From an uncultured SAR86 cluster bacterium (GTDB taxonomy: Bacteria > Pseudomonadota > Gammaproteobacteria > Magnimaribacterales > D2472): DNA of 64,000 nt. The notes under the pieces are model-generated. The model ran no database searches, was not told where the DNA came from, and saw nothing but the letters and a program-made list of their open reading frames with translations. The stretch lies in contig CACJSU010000003.1 in the NCBI GenBank assembly GCA_902596165.1, positions 89,143-153,142 of the forward strand, written 5' to 3'. This document shows positions 1 through 7,994 of the stretch, one piece after another. A program made the position numbers and the translations under genes. The first letter of the stretch is position 1. Each line of letters begins with the position of its first letter.

Positions 1-956
1 ATGCCGACGTAATCTTCGTTCAATTCTCTTTCTAGAACACCCTCCCAATAATTTTTAATTGAATTACGAAACTTTTCTTTTGAACCAGATGAAAATGAGT
101 AGTCTTCTTGATTGGTAAACTCTACATCAGGTCCAAACTTAGCGGCTCCAGAAATATCTAAAGTGTAATGAATACCTAGCCCATGACTTCCTGGCAAAGG
201 ATAAATTAGATGATTAAAGGGAGGTATGCCAGAAACTTTATAGTAGTGTCCTTTTGAGTAATTGATGTTTCTAAGTGAATTTAAGGATCTAATTGGCTTA
301 ATATTCCTACCCACATTGTAAGAATTCAATCCGCAAGATAAAACCAAATTTTCTGTACTAAGCCAAAATTTTTCATCTCCTGTTTGAATAAGTGCTTGAT
401 GCATGTCAGATTTATTTTGATATTCAAGGAATTTCGAATTCTTTGTAATGATGCCTCCTAAAAATTCAAAATTCTTTGCATATGAATTTACTAACTCTGG
501 AACATCAATGATTCCAGTGAACTTAGAAAATATTCCAATTTTAATATCTTTATTTAAGTTCGGCTCAAGTATTCTAATATCATGGGAGTCTATTAAAGAA
601 AGTCCGAGCACTTGATTGTCTTCTCCATTTTTTAAAAGTGCTGCAATGGATTCCTCATCACCTTCTTTTCCAAAGATTATTTTACCAACTTGGTTAATAG
701 GGATATTATTTTTTTTGGCATATGAATACAAAAGTTGATTTCCTTCAAAAGTTAAAGATGCCTTAAGTGATCCAGTTGGATAATATATTCCTGAATGAAC
801 AACTCCTGAATTTCTTGAAGAAACTTCATCACCAAGAAGCGAGTTTTTTTCAACTAATACAGTATTATGCCCAGCTTTTTGAAGCTCCAACGCTGAAGCA
901 AGGCCTACAACCCCCCCTCCAACAACAACAACTTTAGCATCTATTATTTCTTCCAT
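1..956 (-). CDS. FAD-dependent oxidoreductase resembling L-2-hydroxyglutarate oxidase (partial)
   Basis: From ATG at 956 the frame stays open for 318 codons to the window edge, so the C-terminus is missing. An N-terminal dinucleotide-binding signature (VVVGGGVVGLASALEL) marks a Rossmann FAD fold. The motif RNSGVVHSGIYY followed by PTGSLKA, and a later block IYPLPGSHGLGIHYTLD, are typical of the LhgO/L2HGDH branch of the DAO family, which oxidises 2-hydroxy acids with FAD. It is the last visible gene of a leftward run with the LegC-type aminotransferase (24 bp gap) and the SDR. In this glycan setting the substrate could be a sugar acid or a nucleotide-linked sugar rather than 2-hydroxyglutarate; that is inference. 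Family assignment is good, substrate unknown. Confidence 0.75.
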   Translation of the reverse strand, partial: MEEIIDAKVVVVGGGVVGLASALELQKAGHNTVLVEKNSLLGDEVSSRNSGVVHSGIYYPTGSLKASLTFEGNQLLYSYAKKNNIPINQVGKIIFGKEGDEESIAALLKNGEDNQVLGLSLIDSHDIRILEPNLNKDIKIGIFSKFTGIIDVPELVNSYAKNFEFLGGIITKNSKFLEYQNKSDMHQALIQTGDEKFWLSTENLVLSCGLNSYNVGRNIKPIRSLNSLRNINYSKGHYYKVSGIPPFNHLIYPLPGSHGLGIHYTLDISGAAKFGPDVEFTNQEDYSFSSGSKEKFRNSIKNYWEGVLERELNEDYVG

Positions 957-980
957 AAAAGTTTGTTATTTGTATATTTT

Positions 981-2138
981 CTAAATGGATTTGAAAAAAG
1001 TATTAATTACATGAACTGTATGATTTAACTCATCCTCAGATATATTTGTCGAGGATGGCAGCGTGCAAACTCTTTTATAGATAGACTTAGAGACCTTTAA
1101 ATTTTGCTTTAAACATAGTTTAAATGGTGGCTGCATTTGCATTGGTACCCAAAATGGCCTTAGCTGAATACCTTTTTTTTGAGCATAGTTATAAAGTTTT
1201 TCGAGGTCTATATTAAAGTTATCCTTCACTAAACAATATGATATCCATCTTGATGAGCAAATATTTTCATGAAAGCTCGCAAAATCACTTATATTTAAAT
1301 TTTTTGAGTAAAATTTGTGGATGTATGATTTTTTATTAATAAATTCATCATATCGCTCTAATTGAGCGCATCCTACTGCAGCCTGAATATTTGTCATTCT
1401 ATGATTGAATCCAATCTGATCATGAATATATTCATAACCAGATCTTGCGGTTGTGCTCGTGTGTTTGCATGTGCGATAGAATTCAGAATTATTAGTTAGA
1501 ATTGCTCCTCCGCCTCCGCTGGTAAATGTTTTATTTCCATTAAATGAAATAGTTGCGCAAGTAATTTTAAGCTTTCCCAATGCCTGTTTATCCGAGGTTA
1601 CTCCAAGCGCTCCAGCGGCATCTACTATGACTGGGATTCCAAAATTTGAATATAAATCATTTAATTCTTTAAAATTAATTGCATTTCCTAGTGCAAATAC
1701 AGGCACAATTGCTGCAAGTCGTTGCCCAGTTTTCTTATGCCACCAAGAACCTCTAACTTTTTTGCAATTTTCTTCAATAGCATTCTTTACTCTCTTAATA
1801 TCAAGATTTAGATTTTTAGGATTTATGTCAATCAGCCAAGGATCTCCGCCGCAATGCTTAACAGCATTTGCAGTAGCTACAAATGTGTAATCAGGAATAA
1901 TGACTAAATCATTATTCCTTACTCCAGAATTATGAAGTGATAGTGATAGAGCTGAAGTTCCTGAGTTAACAGCGCAAGCATGCTTAAAGGTTGTCAGTCG
2001 CTCTAATTGGTTCTCAAATTCATCAACAAATTTTCCAACTGATGAAACAAACTTAGTTTCAATGCACTCTGATAAGTTCCTTGCCTCATTCCCGCTAATA
2101 TTTGGAATTGCAAGAGGAATATTAAATTTATTGCTCAT
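981..2138 (-). CDS. legC: LegC-family DegT/DnrJ/EryC1/StrS aminotransferase (nucleotide-sugar 4-aminotransferase)
   Basis: PLP-dependent sugar aminotransferase of 385 residues, normal family length. The N-terminal block with FVSSVGKFVDEFE, the NSGTSAL loop (58-64), the pyridine-binding Asp in VDAAGALG (173) and the Schiff-base Lys in FNGNKTFTSGGGG (203) are all visible. This combination matches the LegC subgroup, which converts a UDP/GDP-4-keto-6-deoxyHexNAc to the 4-amino sugar during legionaminic-type nonulosonic acid synthesis. It overlaps the stop of the upstream SDR gene by 11 bp, so the two are translationally coupled. The partner neuA-neuB-neuC genes lie just across the divergent promoter region. 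The 4-keto substrate must come from a dehydratase not seen in this window. Confidence 0.82.
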   Translation of the reverse strand: MSNKFNIPLAIPNISGNEARNLSECIETKFVSSVGKFVDEFENQLERLTTFKHACAVNSGTSALSLSLHNSGVRNNDLVIIPDYTFVATANAVKHCGGDPWLIDINPKNLNLDIKRVKNAIEENCKKVRGSWWHKKTGQRLAAIVPVFALGNAINFKELNDLYSNFGIPVIVDAAGALGVTSDKQALGKLKITCATISFNGNKTFTSGGGGAILTNNSEFYRTCKHTSTTARSGYEYIHDQIGFNHRMTNIQAAVGCAQLERYDEFINKKSYIHKFYSKNLNISDFASFHENICSSRWISYCLVKDNFNIDLEKLYNYAQKKGIQLRPFWVPMQMQPPFKLCLKQNLKVSKSIYKRVCTLPSSTNISEDELNHTVHVINTFFKSI

Positions 2139-3207
2139 TTATGATTTGATAATTTCCATAAAAATTTTTATCGATTTCTACATCATTATATAAACCATTC
2201 TCAAGAAAATTAATTAGCTCTTTTATTCCGTCATTTACACTCCAAGATGGCTCAAAGAACAGAACTTTTTTTACCTTTGAAAAATCTACAATATAGTTTC
2301 TAGGATCTGTTCCCCCGTCCACATATTTTACTGTTAAATTAGGGATGTATTTTTGAATTAAATCCACTATATTTCTTTTGGTCAGGTTGTTAGAGTCTCC
2401 TCCAGCATTAAAAATTTGGTAATCGGTTTTTTTAATTTCCATTATAAGAACTCTTTCTATTAAATGTGCAAAATCTCTCACATGACAGTATGGTCGCCAA
2501 GTATCTGCATCATATACTTCAAGAAAATTTTTAATATAAGCATCACGTATGAATTCATTTACAGTTAAATCAAACCTCATTCTTGGGGCAGCCCCAAAAG
2601 CAGTAGCAAATCTAAGAATTGTTGCCGAAAAATCAAATTTATTTCTATTATCAATTATGTATTTTTCGTTGTTAACCTTGTCTTGTGCATACAAAGAAAG
2701 AGGATTTAATTCAAAATTTTCATCTGCCTTTTCCCCATCCTTTATTAGCCCATAATTTGAACAAGTTGAGATAAATATTAATTTATTGATACCCTGACCA
2801 TTCGCAGAATTAATAAAACCCTTGATTGCTTTATTATTGATATCGTCAGAAAGTTCAGGATATTTTTTTGTAATTGGATCTCCAACTAAACCTGCCAAAA
2901 CTACTACATCAGTGATATTGTTTTTTTTGAAAAAATCTACTTCTAATTCGTCTCTAAGGTCATGTTGAAAGAATTTAATATTTTTATTTAATAAAGATGA
3001 GAGCAAAGATTTTCCATGATTATAGATAAAATTATCCATTATCAATACCTTGATACCTTTTGAGGCTAATGTATTTGCTATGCATAGCCCAATGTATCCA
3101 CCTCCACCTGCAAGCAAAACGACTCTAGGATTTCCTTTAAAAATTTCTTTGAACCTCTGAGTTTCTATTTCAATGGATTGAGAGACTTCAGTATCTTCAT
3201 TGTGCAT
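2128..3207 (-). CDS. NAD-dependent epimerase/dehydratase (extended SDR) of the nonulosonate locus
   Basis: An extended SDR of 359 residues. GGGGYIG (34-40) binds NAD, the active-site segment reads ISTCSNYG, and the YxxxK pair is YAQDK. The strand does not carry the Asp-Glu pair (TDEVYG type) that 4,6-dehydratases use, so this looks like an epimerase or reductase and not LegB. I chose ATG at 3207: the frame continues upstream to 3345, but that extension would run over the conserved N-terminus of the divergent neuA gene. It heads a leftward run with legC and the flavoprotein. Product and substrate are unassigned; a role in tailoring the nonulosonate or another nucleotide sugar is likely from context. 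Confidence 0.75.
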   Translation of the reverse strand: MHNEDTEVSQSIEIETQRFKEIFKGNPRVVLLAGGGGYIGLCIANTLASKGIKVLIMDNFIYNHGKSLLSSLLNKNIKFFQHDLRDELEVDFFKKNNITDVVVLAGLVGDPITKKYPELSDDINNKAIKGFINSANGQGINKLIFISTCSNYGLIKDGEKADENFELNPLSLYAQDKVNNEKYIIDNRNKFDFSATILRFATAFGAAPRMRFDLTVNEFIRDAYIKNFLEVYDADTWRPYCHVRDFAHLIERVLIMEIKKTDYQIFNAGGDSNNLTKRNIVDLIQKYIPNLTVKYVDGGTDPRNYIVDFSKVKKVLFFEPSWSVNDGIKELINFLENGLYNDVEIDKNFYGNYQIINEQ

Positions 3208-3262
3208 AATATATAATGATGTTTTAAAATCTAAATTATACTCCACAATTTTTTTAAGCTCT
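3208..3262. promoter_or_regulatory. Divergent promoter region between the SDR/legC run and neuABC
   Basis: This 55-bp gap separates the divergent start codons at 3207 and 3263. On the minus strand a perfect TATAAT lies at 3240-3235, 28 bp before the ATG, but I find no good -35 hexamer at the right distance. No clear plus-strand promoter is visible. Weak evidence, resting mainly on gene orientation. Confidence 0.35.
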
Positions 3263-3964
3263 GTGATAAATAAAAATAAAAATAAAAATATAGCCTTTAT
3301 CTTTGCTCGAGGTGGCTCAAAGGGTTTATCAAAAAAAAATATCAAAGACTTTCATGGAAAGCCTCTTATAGCATGGACTGTAGAGCAAGCTCTTAAAACT
3401 AACATTTTTGAATCAGTTATTGTCAGTACTGACGATGATGAAATAGCAGGTATAGCCAAAGAATATGGGGCTAAAATACCCTTTTCTAGACCCACTGAAC
3501 TTGCATCAGATACTTCTAATGAATGGTTTTCATGGAAACATAGTGTTGAAAATTTAGATCATGATTTTCACTACAATTTTGTATCATTACCATGTATTAG
3601 TCCCTTGAGATCAGAGGAAGATATTATTAATACAATAAATTTTTATGAAAAAAATAATTTTGACTTAGTTTTTACAATTGCAATCTCAGACAGATCTCCA
3701 TACGTGAATATGGTTGAATTTAACAGTACAGGCGAGGTTAGCTTATCAAAAACAATAGATTCTAAAAAAATATATAGAAGGCAGGATTCGCCAAAAATAT
3801 ATAATATTGTTCCATCTGTCTATGTAACCAGTCCTAAATATATTAAAGAAAATGAATCAATGTGGTCTGGGAAGCTTTCCGGATACGAAATTCCTATTTC
3901 AAGATCAGTAGATATTGATACCTATAAAGATTTTAAATTTGCAGAAATGTTATTTAAAGAATGA
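3263..3964 (+). CDS. neuA: CMP-nonulosonate (N-acylneuraminate) cytidylyltransferase
   Basis: Activates a nonulosonic acid with CTP to give the CMP-sugar donor. The protein is 233 residues, the usual size. The nucleotide-binding start IAFIFARGGSKGLSKKN, then GKPLIAWTVEQAL and VSTDDDEIA, are classic for NeuA/LegF/PseF. I take GTG 3263 as start because the conserved motif begins nine codons later; a TTG at 3200 would add 21 unconserved residues and overlap the divergent gene. The first codons are a hexanucleotide repeat (AATAAA, about 3.5 copies) encoding alternating Asn-Lys. The stop overlaps the neuB start (ATGA), indicating an operon neuA-neuB-neuC. The exact sugar (sialic or legionaminic acid) cannot be read from sequence. 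Confidence 0.9.
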   Translation: MINKNKNKNIAFIFARGGSKGLSKKNIKDFHGKPLIAWTVEQALKTNIFESVIVSTDDDEIAGIAKEYGAKIPFSRPTELASDTSNEWFSWKHSVENLDHDFHYNFVSLPCISPLRSEEDIINTINFYEKNNFDLVFTIAISDRSPYVNMVEFNSTGEVSLSKTIDSKKIYRRQDSPKIYNIVPSVYVTSPKYIKENESMWSGKLSGYEIPISRSVDIDTYKDFKFAEMLFKE

Positions 3965-4980
3965 AAAATAAAAGCATCAAAATTATAGCTGAGGTAGGTG
4001 TAAATCATAATGGAGATATACAAAGCGCTCAGAGATATATAAAAGCAGCAAAAGATGCTGGAGCAGATGCAGTTAAATTCCAATTATTTACCTCTGAAAA
4101 ATTAGTAACTGAAGATGCTAATACGGCTAAATATCAAAAAAATCAGACAGGCTCTTTAAAACAAAAAGATTTATTAAAAGGCCTTGAATTAACAAAAAAA
4201 CATATAATTTATCTCAAAAAATATGCAGAAAAATTAAAAATTGAATTCATATGCACTCCATTTGACATAGATTCTCTAAAATTTTTAATAAATCAAAAAA
4301 TTTCATGTTTAAAACTTTCTTCCGGTGATTTTGATAATATATTTATGCATGAGGAAATTATAAAACACTCTTACCCGGTGATTCTTTCAACCGGAATGTC
4401 TGATCTTGAAGAAATTAAGAAAGTATTTAATCTATACAAATCTAAAGGACATACTAATTTCTCTTTTCTCCATTGTGTAAGCATCTATCCCGCAGACTTA
4501 TCTTTAATTAACTTAAGTTTTATTAAAACTTTAGAAAATTCATTTCCAGACATTTCGATAGGCTTTTCAGATCATACTTCTGAGACCATCTCGGGTGCAT
4601 TAAGCGTTGTTGCAGGAGCAAAAATTATTGAAAAGCATATCACCTTTTCAAATCATGCCGCTGGCCCTGATCACAAAGCATCTCTAACCATTTCAAATTT
4701 TAGAAAATATGTTAACAACATTCGTGTTGCCGAAGAATCAATTGGTGATGGAAAGAAATATATTTCTAGAGAAGAGCTAGAAGTTAAAAGAATTGCAAGA
4801 AGAAGTCTTGCATATTCAAATACATTAAAAAAAGGTACGAAAATTAAAAAAAATGACTTAATTTCACTTAGGCCAAATATTGGTATATCAACATTTAGAT
4901 ATAAAGAGGTAGTTGGAAATATCTTAAAGAAAAATGTTCGAAAAAATTCACTTATTAAACTTTCAGATTTTATAAAATGA
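3961..4980 (+). CDS. neuB: N-acetylneuraminate/legionaminate synthase
   Basis: Condenses phosphoenolpyruvate with a 2-acylamino sugar to form a nine-carbon 2-keto acid. The 339-residue protein shows the NeuB TIM barrel (about 1-265; AEVGVNHNGDIQSAQ, then AGADAVKFQLF, and KLSSGDFDN in the active site, and GFSDHT) and a C-terminal SAF/antifreeze-like domain (about 275-339; RRSLAYSNTLKKGTKI). It is the middle gene of neuA-neuB-neuC, joined by 4-bp ATGA overlaps on both sides. With LegC, a NeuD-type acyltransferase and a PtmE-like nucleotidyltransferase nearby, a diamino nonulosonate such as legionaminic acid is a more likely product than plain Neu5Ac. Confidence 0.92.
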   Translation: MKNKSIKIIAEVGVNHNGDIQSAQRYIKAAKDAGADAVKFQLFTSEKLVTEDANTAKYQKNQTGSLKQKDLLKGLELTKKHIIYLKKYAEKLKIEFICTPFDIDSLKFLINQKISCLKLSSGDFDNIFMHEEIIKHSYPVILSTGMSDLEEIKKVFNLYKSKGHTNFSFLHCVSIYPADLSLINLSFIKTLENSFPDISIGFSDHTSETISGALSVVAGAKIIEKHITFSNHAAGPDHKASLTISNFRKYVNNIRVAEESIGDGKKYISREELEVKRIARRSLAYSNTLKKGTKIKKNDLISLRPNIGISTFRYKEVVGNILKKNVRKNSLIKLSDFIK

Positions 4981-6089
4981 AAAAGTTGGGAGTGGTCAGC
5001 GTTGGAAGATCGGATTTTTCAATTCTTGAAGATTTTTTACTGAAACTACAAAAAAATAAAATTAATTTTAAAATTTTTGCTTCAACTGCACATTTTTCTA
5101 TGGAATATGGAAGAACAGTAGATGAAATATTGAAATTATTTCCAAAAAAAAGAGTTGTGGATGTGGATACAAAAATTCGAGTTCTTTCAAATCTGGATTT
5201 ATCTTGTTCCATTGCAGAACATATTTCGCTATTTTCTAAAAAATTTAAATCAGAAAAAATTTCCTCTCTCTTGCTTCTTGGCGATAGATTTGAAACTTTT
5301 GCAGCTGCAATTGCAGCAACTTCATTGGGAATTGAAATTGTTCATCTGCATGGTGGTGTTGTAACTCTAGGATCAATGGACAATGCCTTTAGGGGCGCTA
5401 TATCTGAGATGTCTAAATATCACTTTGTAGATAATAAAAAAGCTCATGAAAGACTTACAAGAAAAGGTTTTAAAAAGTCTGAAGTCTTTTTTCTTGGCTC
5501 CTTAGCAGTTGAAAATTTTCTTACATCTGAAGCAATTTCAGATAAAGTTTTTTATAAAAAAATATTTGGTAAAAATAATTCTTTTCCATTTGCTTTGGGA
5601 ACCTTTCATCCATCTACAAAAATAATAGAAAATGATGAGCAGGTTTTAAAAAATATTATAAAAGGAGTTACCTCAAAGAAAATCCATCTTTTATTTACTT
5701 TTCCTAATGCAGATATAAATAATGCTCATATTATAAAAATTTTAAGAAAAGAGGCTTCGAAAAATAAATTTTTAACTATCAAAAAAAATTTAGGGACAAA
5801 TTTATATTATTCTGCAATAAAAAAATCACTATTCATGATAGGCAATTCGTCAAGCGGAATAATAGAATCATGTGCATGTAAGGTGCCTGCAATCAATATT
5901 GGTTCTCGACAAAATGGTAGAGACATGAACTTCAATACTCTTTCGTGCAAAGGGACTCAACAGTCCATAAAAGCTGGTATTAAAAAAATACAGAGTAATT
6001 CATTTTTAAACAAGGCGTTTAAGAATGATATCTACTTCAAAAAAGGTTCTAGCGACTTTCTTCTTAAAAAAATAATTGAGATTATTTAG
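4977..6089 (+). CDS. neuC: UDP-N-acetylglucosamine 2-epimerase (hydrolysing), NeuC/LegG type
   Basis: Releases the free 2-epimerised sugar (ManNAc or its 4-acylamino-6-deoxy analogue) from the nucleotide for NeuB. The protein is 370 residues. The GT-B type fold is shown by GDRFETFAAAIAA, the nearby HLHGGV, a HPST segment and the C-terminal nucleotide-binding GNSSSGIIESCACKVP. The N-terminus LGVVSVGRSDFSILEDF is typical of the hydrolysing NeuC/LegG branch, as opposed to the non-hydrolysing WecB. It follows neuB with an ATGA overlap and ends 2 bp before the convergent CBS-nucleotidyltransferase gene. Confidence 0.88.
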   Translation: MKKLGVVSVGRSDFSILEDFLLKLQKNKINFKIFASTAHFSMEYGRTVDEILKLFPKKRVVDVDTKIRVLSNLDLSCSIAEHISLFSKKFKSEKISSLLLLGDRFETFAAAIAATSLGIEIVHLHGGVVTLGSMDNAFRGAISEMSKYHFVDNKKAHERLTRKGFKKSEVFFLGSLAVENFLTSEAISDKVFYKKIFGKNNSFPFALGTFHPSTKIIENDEQVLKNIIKGVTSKKIHLLFTFPNADINNAHIIKILRKEASKNKFLTIKKNLGTNLYYSAIKKSLFMIGNSSSGIIESCACKVPAINIGSRQNGRDMNFNTLSCKGTQQSIKAGIKKIQSNSFLNKAFKNDIYFKKGSSDFLLKKIIEII

Positions 6090-6091
6090 AC

Positions 6092-7153
6092 TTATATAAA
6101 ATCTTGGAATTTTTTTAAATCTTCTTTTGATCCAATATCAATCCATAGATCTTGTATTTTGTGAACACCAACAGTCATATCTGAATCAAGCAATATTTCA
6201 ATTAAAGATGTTGCATCAAATACAGTATCTTTGGGTATAAGCTCAAGTGCTTTTCTAGTGAATGAGTAAATACCGCTATTTATGTTGAAAGAAATTTTTG
6301 GCTTTTCTTCTATCTTAATTAATTCAGAATTATTTTCATCTATGACGCCATATGGGACTGTAATAGAATAATCTTTTGCACAAATCGTTGCATCAAAATT
6401 ATTTGTATTATGAAAATCTAAAATATTATTATATTTTGTAGTACAAATAATATCTCCATTTGTTAGCAAGATAGGATATTTGATTCCATCCATAGATAAA
6501 AGTTCTGATAAGGCGCCAATTGTTCCTCTTGTTTTTGTCTCATGAATGTATTTAATATTAATATCTCTACTGGACCCATCTCCAAAATAACCTGTGATCA
6601 TTTCAGAAAGATAATTCACTGAAATAACAAAGTCTTTGAATCCTTGTGATTTAAAGCGCTCAATAATACTTTCTAAAATAGGTGTATCTCCAATTTTAAG
6701 CATTGGTTTTGGTGTATCTAATGTAAGCGGGTGTAGACGCGTTCCAAGGCCGCCAGCCATTATTACAATAGTATTAGAATGATCTACAAATCCAGAAGAC
6801 GAAACTCTTAGCCCAACTAATTGACCTTTTGAGTCAAGAAGTGGCAAATGCTGGATATTATTTTTCTCAATTGCTGAAATTTGATCAGATAAAGCACTTG
6901 AATAATTTTCTGTAATTGGTGCATAGTTAATTATCTCAGTTGCATTAAAGTCCAAAGTTTTGTGTTTGACAATGCCTCTTCGAATATCAAAATCAGTTAT
7001 TATCCCTTGAAATTCTTTTTTTTGATTCTGCACCAATGCAATTCTGTGGCCTTCTTGCTCAATAATATTTAGAATCTCCAGAATTGAAAGATCCTCAGTA
7101 ACTGATATTTTTTTAAGCGCATCTCCCTGGAGTAAAATTGTATTTATGATCAT
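6092..7153 (-). CDS. CBS-domain nucleotidyltransferase (PtmE-like sugar-phosphate nucleotidylyltransferase)
   Basis: A two-part protein of 353 residues. Residues about 1-120 hold a CBS pair (DLSILEILNIIEQEGHR, GIITDFDIRRGI, HLPLLD). Residues about 128-353 are a GT-A type nucleotidyltransferase with the signature MAGGLGTRLHPLTLDTPKPM. This architecture is known from PtmE of the Campylobacter legionaminic acid pathway, which makes GDP-glucosamine or GDP-GlcNAc as the starting nucleotide sugar. The gene overlaps the upstream NeuD-type acyltransferase by 4 bp. The CBS part may bind an adenosine ligand for control. PtmE identity is inferred from architecture plus neighbours; other hexose-1-phosphate nucleotidyltransferases are possible. 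Confidence 0.78.
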   Translation of the reverse strand: MIINTILLQGDALKKISVTEDLSILEILNIIEQEGHRIALVQNQKKEFQGIITDFDIRRGIVKHKTLDFNATEIINYAPITENYSSALSDQISAIEKNNIQHLPLLDSKGQLVGLRVSSSGFVDHSNTIVIMAGGLGTRLHPLTLDTPKPMLKIGDTPILESIIERFKSQGFKDFVISVNYLSEMITGYFGDGSSRDINIKYIHETKTRGTIGALSELLSMDGIKYPILLTNGDIICTTKYNNILDFHNTNNFDATICAKDYSITVPYGVIDENNSELIKIEEKPKISFNINSGIYSFTRKALELIPKDTVFDATSLIEILLDSDMTVGVHKIQDLWIDIGSKEDLKKFQDFI

Positions 7154-7761
7154 AATCTTTTAGCAGGAATCCCTACATAGCTCCCCGGCTTGCTAATGTC
7201 ATTGATGACGATAGATCCACTTCCAATTATGACATCATCACAAACTGAAACTCCTGGATTAATACAGCTATTTGCACCAACAAACACATTTGATCCCAAG
7301 GAGACTCCTCCACATATAACCGCACCAGGAGCAATTTGAGAGAAATCTCCGATAAAACAATCGTGCTCTATAATTGAATTCGTATTGACAATAACATGCT
7401 TTGAAATATGAGCATCTATATTTATTACAGCGCCAGGCCCTACAAAAATACCTTCCTCGAAATTATAGCGATTAGATAAAGTTGATTCTTTGCTAATGAT
7501 GTTGCAGAAAGAATGATCTTTAAATTTCGAGTAAATTTTCTTTCTAGTGACTCCTTCACCTATTCCTATAAATGATTCTATTTTATTGTTAGGCTGTGAA
7601 ATAGGTTCATTATATTGCAGGAAAAATTTATCAGAAATTGATTCAATAATTTTTGATTCACCATTTCCATGAAATATAATTTTTTCATAGCGCTCTAGTT
7701 TAAGAGCAGTGTCTGCAACTATCTTTGCATGCCCTCCAGCGCCAAATATCCAAAGCTCCAT
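7150..7761 (-). CDS. neuD: NeuD/PglD-family sugar O- or N-acyltransferase (LegH-like)
   Basis: The protein has 203 residues. The N-terminal PglD-type nucleotide-sugar binding fold starts LWIFGAGGHAKIVADTAL, and from about 85 there are left-handed beta-helix hexapeptide repeats (ISKHVIVNTNSIIEHDC, IAPGAVICGGVSLGSN, GSGSIVINDISKPGSYVGIPAKRL). The His of IEHDC is the expected catalytic base. Family members acetylate the 4-amino group of a UDP/GDP-sugar (PglD, LegH) or the sialic acid itself (NeuD). With an adjacent LegC aminotransferase the LegH-like step is the more probable. It is the first gene of a leftward pair with the CBS-nucleotidyltransferase, overlapping by ATGA. Confidence 0.8.
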   Translation of the reverse strand: MELWIFGAGGHAKIVADTALKLERYEKIIFHGNGESKIIESISDKFFLQYNEPISQPNNKIESFIGIGEGVTRKKIYSKFKDHSFCNIISKESTLSNRYNFEEGIFVGPGAVINIDAHISKHVIVNTNSIIEHDCFIGDFSQIAPGAVICGGVSLGSNVFVGANSCINPGVSVCDDVIIGSGSIVINDISKPGSYVGIPAKRL

Positions 7762-7994
7762 ATAAAAAATAAATCAATTTAAAAAATTAAAGATACTTTA
7801 ACACTTTTTCATTTATGAAATTAATTTAGTGATAATTTTCTGGTCAAAGTTATTTAAATAACTTTTTTATTTAAATCAATAATCTTATTTTGCAACACAG
7901 TAACTAATTTAAGGAAGATTATGGGACAATGGTCAATTGCTCTTTGTATTGAAAAAACTTAAAAATACTAAGTGAGGTTAATAAAATTAATTTA
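7762..7994. promoter_or_regulatory. Divergent intergenic region with a 20-bp perfect palindrome
   Basis: This 233-bp gap is the largest in the window and separates the leftward neuD pair from the rightward rmlC-type operon. It contains a perfect 20-bp palindrome, AAAGTTATTTAAATAACTTT, at 7846-7865. A possible minus-strand promoter has -35 TTGACC at 7847-7842 and -10 TTAATT at 7824-7819, with 17 bp between them; its -35 touches the palindrome. No convincing plus-strand promoter is visible. A 13-codon frame at 7921-7962 has no support as a gene. Confidence 0.45.

Noticed and set aside
2128..3207. SDR as the missing LegB 4,6-dehydratase
   Set aside because: The active-site strand reads STCSNYG without the Asp-Glu pair that dehydratases need for water elimination.
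3269..3289. AATAAA repeat as a phase-variation switch
   Set aside because: The unit is six bases, so gain or loss of copies does not change the reading frame.
3208..3345. Upstream extension of the SDR gene giving a 405-residue protein
   Set aside because: The extra 46 residues are hydrophobic and Lys-rich without similarity to the family and overlap the conserved start of divergent neuA.
7921..7962. Short frame of 13 codons upstream of rfbC as a leader peptide
   Set aside because: No ribosome site, no repeated regulatory codons and no attenuator hairpin follow it.
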